From the NCBI GenBank assembly GCA_034401795.1, contig CM067369.1, positions 141,612,681 to 141,676,680 of the forward strand: a stretch of 64,000 bases of DNA, read 5' to 3'. The DNA comes from Chaetoderma sp. LZ-2023a (lineage: Eukaryota > Mollusca > Caudofoveata > Chaetodermatida > Chaetodermatidae). The notes below the pieces were generated by a model. That model had not been told where the DNA came from. It made no database searches and saw only the letters and a program-made list of their open reading frames with translations. Both the position numbers and the translations under genes were made by a program. Shown here piece after piece: positions 56,507 through 64,000 of this stretch. Position 1 is the first letter of the stretch. Each line of letters begins with the position of its first letter.

Positions 56507-57532
56507 ATGGCAAGACGAAGGTTAAGTGATCGTGTGAAATGGCAAATCATAGGCATGCATACCACTGGTATGTCATGCAGAGAGATTGGCAGACAGCTGA
56601 ACATTAACCATACTGTAATCAGTCGTTTGATTGCAAAACATGGGCAAACTAACGAGGTGAAGGACAGGCCTAGATCTGGAAGACCGAAGAAGACTACTGC
56701 CCGTGATGATCGAGCCCTAGGGCGCCTTGTTAGGAGATCTCCATTCACCAACAGCAGAGTGCTCAGCCAGCAATGGGAAACGCGCAATAGAGTGTCAATG
56801 TCTACCGTCAAAAGGAGACTGTATGCTGCTGGCATGAAAGCTAGGAGACCTGTCAGACGTCCTCTCCTCACTGCACACCACAAAGAGGAGCGTCTGAGGT
56901 GGTGCAACGAAAGAAGACACTGGAACATGAGATCCTGGAGACGGGTACACTGGTCCGATGAAAGTCGGTTCCTGCTTCATGCCACAGATGGTCGAACTCG
57001 TGTATGGAGGTCCAGACGCACGGCGTACGACCAACGTAACATCATGGAAGAAGGTCCATTTGGTGGAGGTTCCGTTATGATATGGGGGTGCATCTCATTT
57101 GATTGTAAGCTGGATCTGTTGACTGTACCTGGAACACTAAATGGACAAAGATATCAAGTTTCCATACTGGATAGAGTTGTGGTCCCTCATTTTGTAAATC
57201 ATGCACCTGGAACCCACCCTATATTCATGGATGACAACGCCCGACCACATCGTGCTAGAGCTGTGCATGAATACCTCCGCCAGAATGCCATCGAAACCCT
57301 ACCATGGCCAGCAAGGAGCCCTGACATGAACCCTATTGAGCATATATGGGACATTCGGGGAAACATGGTGAGAAGGAGGGATCCTCCTGTGCAGAACCTA
57401 CAGCAATTAACAGACGCACTCCATCTTGAATGGCAACGAATACCACAATGGCGTATCAGTCGGTTGGTGACCAGCATGAGACGTCGTGTCCAGGCCGTCA
57501 TCCAGGCACAAGGTGGATATACCCGGTATTAA
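56507..57532 (+). CDS. Tc1-like DD34E transposase, intact
   Basis: 341 residues, the usual Tc1 length, with no stop or frameshift. It cuts its own element at the inverted ends and reinserts it at TA, acting in the nucleus. Residues 1-50 hold the first helix-turn-helix (LSDRVKWQIIGMHTTGMSC, REIGRQLNINHTVISRLI). A GRPKK motif of the GRPR/AT-hook type lies at 58-62. A second helix-turn-helix (about 64-115) includes RVSMSTVKRRLYAAGMKARR. The catalytic domain follows: D151 in VHWSDESRF, the GGGSVMIWGCIS block at 186-197, D243 in MDDNARPHRA, and E278 in SPDMNPIEHIWD. Exactly 34 residues separate D243 and E278. I chose the first ATG because it precedes the complete first HTH. The protein ends GGYTRY, as a complete C-terminus would. 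Confidence 0.95.
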   Translation: MARRRLSDRVKWQIIGMHTTGMSCREIGRQLNINHTVISRLIAKHGQTNEVKDRPRSGRPKKTTARDDRALGRLVRRSPFTNSRVLSQQWETRNRVSMSTVKRRLYAAGMKARRPVRRPLLTAHHKEERLRWCNERRHWNMRSWRRVHWSDESRFLLHATDGRTRVWRSRRTAYDQRNIMEEGPFGGGSVMIWGCISFDCKLDLLTVPGTLNGQRYQVSILDRVVVPHFVNHAPGTHPIFMDDNARPHRARAVHEYLRQNAIETLPWPARSPDMNPIEHIWDIRGNMVRRRDPPVQNLQQLTDALHLEWQRIPQWRISRLVTSMRRRVQAVIQAQGGYTRY

Positions 57533-57830
57533 TAATGACAGTCTCAAACTCGTGCACAGATGTTAAACTTCGTTTTCAGACACCATTAATGACAATCTAG
57601 CCACGTGTGTCAACTGTAGGGCAATAGTTGTCAGTTGTGTCAACGTAACCATATTCAGGTCTCGTTTTCAAGTTCAAACAAAAACATACAGTGTTTCCCC
57701 ACCATCATAATCAGCATTCCTCTAGTTGCATTATTACCTCTTGCACTAAGATGGATGGGTACATAAATGTTTATGCTATTGCTTTCTTCATAGCACATGA
57801 ATATACCCTCGCATGTGCGTAAAAATAGGG

Positions 57831-57856
57831 TGGTGCTTAACTTTTGCACAGGTGTA
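57831..57856 (-). repeat. Tc1-like right terminal inverted repeat
   Basis: TGGTGC, then TTAACTTTTGCACAGGTGTA, the exact complement of the left 26 bp, followed by TA. Confidence 0.9.
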
Positions 57857-57975
57857 TAGTTTTCTGAATATTGATAGGCAGGGAGTTCAGGAATCAATCT
57901 GTCCCAACACGAGCGAGGTGTGGGTGGAGCTAGCTAGTAATGGGCGGGGCATAGGTAAAACTGGAAACGTCCATT

Positions 57976-58506
57976 ATATGAGATACAGAATATGTAACTT
58001 CTGCCAAGGTGCACATTTGGTGTATTCTCAATTTTGATTTGGAGTCGGTTATTCTACCATAGGTCTTCAGTATATTTCTGTTATTACCTTAAAATGGTCC
58101 AACATTACCATTTGATTAATAAACTTTTCAAATTAATTCCTCTATTCTTTTTTTGTGGCACTATAAAGAGCCGGGTTTAGTATTGGACAGATAATCTGTC
58201 ATCTGACAATGATTCAGCCATCAACAAGACCTTGTACAAGAGTCCCACCAGTCGTACATTAAACTCACAGCTGATGCTAGATGACTAACTATCATATGAA
58301 TTCACAGGTCTTCCGTACTGTAAATGAAACAATTATGCAACTATTAGATGCACTTGCAGATCCAAGTGGTCGCAGTACACAGGTATATGCATGGATACTG
58401 GTGATATTTGCCACAACCCATTCATCACGGTGGATGATGATGAAGCCGACGACGATTGTGGGTATGTTTCCTTCCTGCTAATATTATACACCTAGATTCA
58501 GAGCGT
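57976..58506. other. No recognisable feature
   Basis: Short unsupported ORFs only. Confidence 0.4.
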
Positions 58507-58592
58507 ACATGGATCCATTGATCCCAATACGGGCAAAGCGTGGGTGGAGCTTAATCAGAGATCGACGGGGTATAGCCAAAACTGGATCCCTC
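58507..58592 (-). mobile_element. F1 MITE, right end only
   Basis: TCCATTGATCCCAATACGGG, CAAAGCGTGGGTGGAGCTTA and AGCCAAAACTGGATCCC are the last 85 bp of F1. Confidence 0.65.
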
Positions 58593-58649
58593 TATTGAAT
58601 TCTAGCCTAGATCATGTGAGGATATAACAGGATTTTACACGTCGATTAA

Positions 58650-58872
58650 CCGTTTAACCCTCGAATTTGTTTTTAAAATTCGAATTTTCCCATAAAAATG
58701 TTCATTTGCAGACCAAGAGAAGATTATTTTTGAAAATTTACCACTGGAATGACTGGTTCTGTTATCGAATTACAGTGGTAAATTTTCAAAGATAGTCTTC
58801 TCTTGGTCTGCAAATGGACATTTCTCTAGACCACTGCAGAAGCCGTTTTTGGCTGATATGAGGGCTAAAGGG
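58650..58872 (+). mobile_element. F2 MITE with TTAA on both sides
   Basis: TTAA at 58646-58649 and 58873-58876 flank CCGTTTAACCCTCGAATTTG and the end GAGGGCTAAAGGG. The centre is shortened (TGGTTCTGTTATCGAATTAC). Arms CTTCTCTTGGTCTGCAAATG and its complement are almost perfect. Together with the copy at 42273 it supports the TTAA target call. Confidence 0.85.
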
Positions 58873-58876
58873 TTAA

Positions 58877-59716
58877 TACCTTGAGGATGACTGTATTTCT
58901 TACCCATAGCTTATATTTGCAAATAATGGCCAGCACACCAACCGCCATGGACATAGATTGGGCAGCAATTTAGGCTACTCTGTGCAGTGAACAACAATCC
59001 TAGAAGACCACCCTATAACGGCGATGAGGGTGTGGGCGGTGTAGGGTGGAAGGGGTGATACCATTAAATGATGCAAGGGATATAGAAGTGTGATAATACC
59101 AGTTCTTTTATCTACATATATCTCTAATTGTTTTACTATCAGTATCAGTATATGTGGTTAAATCAGAATATAATTTCCAATGATGTGTTCATTCTGGGGT
59201 TGCCATGAAAGAATAATGGGTAACGTTAAACTACATATACTATTAGCTGGTGTTATTTTGGTTGGAAGTGAAGAGAGAGTGTTGTGGTATGGATATTCCC
59301 AGCATGGGCACTGCATGGAAAATATTTTCGATGCTATTGGACACCTGTGATTATGAAACTAAAATGGAATTTTAATGTATTTTTGCACATTTTTGTGCAT
59401 GCATGTCAAGCATAGCTACAGCATTGCTCTCCAGATTTAATGGAGTCCATGAAGTTCCCGATTCCGAACATTTTGATGCCAAATTTATCTCTCTAGCGCT
59501 AGAATCAATCGATTTACAGCCAATTATATCTATATCGAGGTATCGTCATTATGCCTGGAGACCATCACCACCAACTACCTCACTATATATTAAAATTGAG
59601 AATAGATAATGTCATCCAGGATTTTCGTGACAGGTGGAGGTTATAGATAAACACTGGCATGGATGACAGCTTTATGCATCCCTGATGTCATTTCAGAGCC
59701 CTTTTAGGATTTTTTA
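58877..59716. other. No recognisable feature
   Basis: One 68-codon ORF (59403-59609) without any family match; otherwise nothing. Confidence 0.4.
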
Positions 59717-59814
59717 CTAAGGCTGTGTTCTCACTAGAGAGTGAATCTGGAATCACGCCATACTTCAGTATGGCGTTATTCCGGATTGACTCTCTAGTGA
59801 GAACACGGCCCTAG
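59717..59814. mobile_element. F3 hairpin MITE, copy 2
   Basis: CTAAGGCTGTGTTCTCACTA, GAGAGTGAATCTGGAATCAC, GCCATACTTCAGTATGGC, then GTTATTCCGGATTGACTCTC, TAGTGAGAACACGGCCCTAG. The arms pair over about 45 bases with very few mismatches. Confidence 0.75.
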
Positions 59815-60248
59815 TCTATAAATAACCGCCATCGTATGTATGTTTCATGTAAATATGTTTCGTGCACTTCTGAAGAAGTTACCGAATAAACTGGAAATTG
59901 AAATGGTGTAGCTTACATGCCCGGATGATAGTTTATGTTTGGGTTTGGGCGATTGTATTATGTTTACGCACAAGAGCCAAAATTCTACACAAGATATAGC
60001 CCTCCTACCGTTTTCACTTCTATGAAGCAATCTTCGTTATTTCTTTGATTGTCTCCCCTGCTGTTTTCTTACCATAATTTTTAAAAATAATATGATTTAC
60101 TACAGTCTTCCATTATCACAAAAATGCCAGCGGAGCGTCTCGCCGAGTCTTTCGAAGAACACTTGAGATAGAAATTGTTCTGTATTAGTTACCATTTAAC
60201 ATTTGAAATTGCAGTATCTCAATTTCTAGACAACTAGGGGCCTATATA
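59815..60248. other. No recognisable feature
   Basis: Nothing identifiable. Confidence 0.4.
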
Positions 60249-60348
60249 GGAAGGATGCTGAATATTTTGAAATTAGTTTGACTGGAAACTGTTGCTGCCA
60301 TTAGCGGCAACAGCTCCGAGACAAATTTGTTTCAAAATAGCCAACATA
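60249..60348 (+). mobile_element. F1 hairpin
   Basis: GGAAGGATGCTGAATATTTT, AAATTAGTTTGACTGGAAAC, TGTTGCTGCC-ATTAGC-GGCAACAG, then AAATTTGTTTCAAAATAGCC. The long flanks are missing. Confidence 0.65.
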
Positions 60349-60451
60349 TCTTATAAATAAAAAAATTTCTGCTCAACTCTGACTTAAACATCAATTTACA
60401 CCTGCCGGCATGTGTCCTTCCTTACCAGACAAAATTAATCGCATTATAGCT

Positions 60452-60548
60452 CTGATTACGCAGCTTACTGGGCCGATACCGAGCCAATACTGAAAGTATC
60501 GGCACGGTATCGGTCCAGCGTCGGCCCAGTAAGCTGTATTATATGGGA
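60452..60548. mobile_element. F4 hairpin MITE, copy 3
   Basis: ATTACGCAGCTTACTGGGCC, GATACCGAGCCAATACTG, AAAGTATCGGCACGGTATCG, then GTCGGCCCAGTAAGCTGTAT. The best-preserved F4 copy. Confidence 0.7.
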
Positions 60549-60811
60549 ACAATCTTGTATATTGGCCTACGTATAAAATTAAAAGGATATGATTCCATCT
60601 TAAATGTATTTTATTTATTGATTTTGGTATAGAGGCTCTATATTATTCACATTCAGATGTGCGCCTATATTTATATCGCAATTATTTTGCATTTAAATAT
60701 CGGATATTATTGGTGCGTAGGAGGTGCCCTTTCGTCATGTATGTGCTGGTATAACACATTTTCATTGGCGAAAATTAAACGGTTTCGCCTATCGATTGGT
60801 TCCGTTACGCT

Positions 60812-60871
60812 GCCTGCCTGCCTGCCTGCCTGTCTGTCTGTCTGTCTGTCATGCTGTCTGTCTGTCTGTCA
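60812..60871. repeat. (TGCC)n / (TGTC)n tract in the left head
   Basis: TGCC units then TGTC units, with one ATGC break. Confidence 0.9.
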
Positions 60872-61315
60872 GCGTCCAATCTCGGTTAAATTTTTTGTTT
60901 AGCTCAGCATTTCGTCTAATATCTCGGCATGTCTTCACACTATTGGGACTACCAGCGCATGGACACGTGCAGTGACATGCTTCCGTGTATCAAGGGGATG
61001 AAGCATAATAATTATTGAGGACATTAGGGCAAATTCAAGGTCATTAGACCTTGATATAAACTTCAGCCTATTGAGACTAAAGCTGGGCACACGCTTTCTT
61101 CTATCAAGGGGATGATATTGAGGTCATGGTGTCACGGTTCAACGCCATTATGAACTTGGCATAGAAATATTTTAAACGGGTACATTTTTTGCCTAGCTCA
61201 ACATAGTGCCTTATATCTCAGCCTGGTTTTATCCTTTCGGATTTAAACTTGGGCACATGCTTCCGTATATCACCGGAATGGAGTACAATGATATTGAGGT
61301 CATGTGGTCACAGTT

Positions 61316-61334
61316 CAAGGTCACTGTGACCTTG
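61316..61334. promoter_or_regulatory. Perfect AGGTCA-nnn-TGACCT palindrome
   Basis: CAAGGTCACTGTGACCTTG is a 19-bp perfect inverted repeat around a 3-bp spacer, equal to the consensus steroid-receptor (estrogen response) element. Its TCAAGGTCA half also fits the extended monomer site of ERR-type nuclear receptors. It lies in one unit of the composite repeat. Equivalent places near 61033 (AAGGTCATTAGACCTTG) and 62280 (AAGGTAACTATGACCTT) are degraded. Function is not shown. Confidence 0.6.
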
Positions 61335-61939
61335 GTATAAAAGTATTTTCATGGTTACGTTTATGGTCTAGCTAAACATATTGTCTTATACCTCGGCATG
61401 GCCTCGCCATATGGAGACTAAGCTTGGACACATGATTACATATATCAAAGAGATGGAGCGCACTGTTATTAAGGTCAAAGTTCAAAAGCAAACTATATTT
61501 TACGGGGGTTAAGTGGTTGGTTTAGTTCAACATATTGTCTTATATTGTGGGATTGGTTCACCCTACTTTCACTAAACTTGGACACATGCATACCTCTATC
61601 AAGGGGATGGATCACAATGGCATTGAGGTCAAAGGGCAAGGACATTTGCACAAAATGCAAACTTTAACAGTTATATTCTTCTGCTTAGCTCAGTTCCCAT
61701 TTATTTCAAAATTGGCCAAATTATTGGAACTACACATGAGCATACAGTTACCTAAACCCGTAGGAACAGCATTCAGACCTCTGAGGTCAAGTTCATTGTG
61801 ATCTTGATGAAAATCTAGATTCGCATGTGGTAATACAAAATGCCAAAATTTTCGCCAATATTCAGTCAGTGTAACACTAATGTCTTGTTAATGGCGAAAA
61901 TTTAAATTTTCACCATTATATTGATGGGTTCGGTTACTC

Positions 61940-62110
<171 letters not shown>

Positions 62111-62763
62111 CTATCTGTCTGTTTCCGTTTGTCTCTTTGTTTGTCTCTTTGTTTGTCTGGTCTTTTCTCTGTTGGGCTATATCTCAGGATCAGTTCACCC
62201 GAATGGGACTAAACTTGGAAACATGCGTCCTTGTATCAAGTGGATGGAGCACAATATTGAGGTCATGAGGTCAAAGTTCAAGGTAACTATGACCTTAGCT
62301 ATAAACTCTAGCTTTACAGTTAAGTTTTTGGTTTAGCTCAACATATTGTCTTCTATCTCAGGACTGGTTCACCGTATTGGGACTTAACTTGGTCGCCTGC
62401 TTCCTTATATGCAGCGAATGGAGCATTTTCCCCAACAAGTTTGAGTTTGAACTTGTGTTTAGAATATTCAGCATGGATTGCTCTCCCCCCCCCCCTCTCA
62501 CCCTCCCGTTATCTTCCTCCTACCCACACAGTTATGGTCACAAAGGCATATTCGAGTGCATTGGATCAATATTTGCAGAACGTCGTTTAACCCACATCTA
62601 TGGACATGGATCATAAGCCCTAAGGGCCTAAGATATATCAACATAGGACACATACATGCGTACGCGCAAAATCCGCTCTTTGTTAACGAAGCTCATGAAT
62701 GCTTATTTAACCCTTCAATGACGAAGCCTGACAAAACTGGCCTCTGCTGTTGTCATGGGGAAT

Positions 62764-62878
62764 ATCAGACAGACAGGCAGACAGACAGACAGGCAGGCAG
62801 GCAAGCGGGCGGGTGGGTGGGTGGGTGGGCGGGCGGACGGGCGGACGGACGGGCGGGCGGGCGGGCGGGCGGGCGGGT

Positions 62879-62916
<38 letters not shown>

Positions 62917-62980
62917 ACAGGCAGACAGGCAGACAGGCAGACAGGCAAGCAGTCAGGCAGACAGACAGACAGACAGACGG
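62764..62980. repeat. (AGGC)n / (GGGC)n / (ACAG)n tract in the inverted head
   Basis: Purine-rich complement-type version of the TGCC/TGTC tract, with a GGGC/GGAC block at about 62800-62875. Confidence 0.95.
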
Positions 62981-63084
62981 CGTAACGGAACCAATCGATA
63001 TATTAGCGAAAATTCAAATTTGAGCCAATAATAACCATGCTAACGAAATATATCCTTGCACTTTTTTAATTCTTACATTCTTGC

Positions 63085-63310
63085 AGTTCCCCCCCCCCAC
63101 TCCCCCCAACCAACCCCCCCCCCCCCAATCCCTGCCCCGCCCCGCCCCACCCACACCCCAACCCCCTCCCGCCCACGCCACCACACAAACAAGCCACAAC
63201 ACCCACCCACCCTTAAACCCACACACGCATGCACGCACGCACACATACCAATGCCCCCCCCCCCCCCCTCCACCACCATCACCCCCACACCCCCATCCCC
63301 ACCACCCGTG
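63085..63310. repeat. C-rich low-complexity tract
   Basis: C-runs, CCCCA and ACAC/ACGC words. Open frames on both strands (Pro- or Gly-rich) are composition effects. Confidence 0.9.
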
Positions 63311-64000
63311 GGGAATAATATTTGAAACGATCTATTATCGTGTTATAGTCTGAAGCAATGCGAGACGTAAAAGACTTCGCTTCAAGAAAGAAATGTGAGC
63401 TAGGAGCTTTCAAAGGGGTATTTACATCGATCAGTCAAGTTGTCTGACAAATCCCTGCGACATGTCAACCTCTCTGTTGTTTAAATATTTGAATTCACGT
63501 CGATCAATACGGAGGATTAGTCGCGCGATCGAAACCCACAATCCCAGCGAGTTGAGTAAATAACTACATAACCATAACGCGGAATCAATCACTGAAAAAG
63601 TAATCATCTCTTACGATGCGTCGCGATCCGATGTTGTTCAGGGGTTGTTCAGCTGTGAACTATTTTAACTTTTTAAGTGCTTAATTGCTGCTTTGCGCTC
63701 GTCGTCGTAATTCATCTCTGGTGGGGGGTAGGGGGGAGGAACTCTTAAGCGTGGCTGTTCGGGTAGGGCCTACTAACGTTAAGTAACTTCCAAATTAACA
63801 GAACATACTTAACCCAGGGGAGAATCAAGACATTGTTTTCATATAATCCTTTAAGAGTAGGCATACAAGGGTAGGAGTGCGACGCGCAATTTCCGCACGC
63901 CAAGTCGCCAACCAAAACATAATCATTCAGAAGTGAATAATTAATATTCCATAATTAAATGAACATGTCTGAAAGTGAATAATATATGTACTACTATCTG
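63311..64000. other. No recognisable feature up to the window end
   Basis: AT-rich sequence without ORFs of note. Confidence 0.4.

Larger units (their letters stand above)
56202..57856 (+). mobile_element. Tc1-like transposon, 1655 bp, apparently complete
   Basis: It carries one transposase gene between inverted ends, with TA on each side (56200-56201 and 57857-57858). Tc1/mariner elements move by cut and paste and duplicate TA, which fits. About 305 bp lie before and 324 bp after the ORF, with no other gene. The element is nested in an F1 MITE and is therefore younger than that copy. Nothing in the sequence rules out activity. Confidence 0.93.
55968..57975 (-). mobile_element. F1 MITE split by the Tc1-like element
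   Basis: Left part 55968-56201: ACTTTTCCAGTGTATCCATC, AAGTGACGTCATAATCAACT, AATAAACATGCTGTAGAATA, and a hairpin with its top deleted (CGAAACAGCCCCAGTCAAAT). Right part 57857-57975: TAGTTTTCTGAATATTGATA, CAGGGAGTTCAGGAATCAAT, GTGTGGGTGGAGCTAGC and GGTAAAACTGGAAACGTCC. The junction restores CCTGTATAGTTTTCTG when the insert and one TA are removed. Confidence 0.85.

Noticed and set aside
56425-56928. 167-codon minus-strand ORF
   Set aside because: Lies antisense to the transposase and is a shadow of its codon pattern.

Overview
This is a repeat-saturated, AT-rich eukaryotic nuclear window with no convincing intact host gene. The mix of Tc1, hAT, PIF/Harbinger-like and piggyBac-like elements, non-LTR retrotransposons, a tRNA-derived SINE head and very abundant microsatellites points to an animal. 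It looks like an invertebrate, and I would guess a marine one (mollusc, hemichordate, echinoderm or lancelet). The phylum cannot be fixed from the sequence.

The only intact protein gene I can defend is a Tc1-like DD34E transposase (56507-57532). It lies inside a 1655-bp element with matching inverted ends (56202-57856) and a TA target duplication. Three broken non-LTR retrotransposons (LINEs) are present: A, a 3' fragment at 17785-18480; B, on the minus strand at about 19800-21690 with its YADD block deleted; and C, a nearly complete ORF2 at 50896-54246. LINE C is preceded, in the same reading frame, by a long Asn/Asp-rich open stretch. A possible first exon of a secreted LRR protein (38170-38418, minus), a PIF/Harbinger transposase N-terminal remnant (35287-35622, minus) and a hAT dimerisation-domain remnant (25366-25545) are weaker calls.

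Most of the rest is short non-autonomous DNA transposons, here named F1-F6. F1 (24 copies or parts) is about 400 bp, has a central 95-bp hairpin, GATCGATC and several TGACGTCA sites. F2 is about 230 bp, almost wholly palindromic, and starts and ends at TTAA. F3 and F4 are hairpins of about 95 bp. F5 is a hairpin element sharing the stem ends of F1. F6 is a dispersed repeat of about 195 bp. Three nested insertions have readable junctions: Tc1 in F1 (TA), a 669-bp hAT-type element in F5 (8-bp duplication), and a 393-bp element in F1 (TAA/TTA).

Tandem repeats are prominent. They include a triplet array at 1-957, a pentamer array at 7725-8133, a tetramer array at 9669-10265, a triplet array at 14517-14930, a very uniform 53-bp satellite of about 37 copies at 44814-46780, and a GAA/TTC fold-back followed by a long AT run at 43752-44065. 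A 2.3-kb composite repeat at 60762-63030 carries TGCC/TGTC tracts and diverged units of about 150-200 bp, one with a perfect AGGTCA-nnn-TGACCT palindrome. Long stretches between these hold only short, family-less ORFs.
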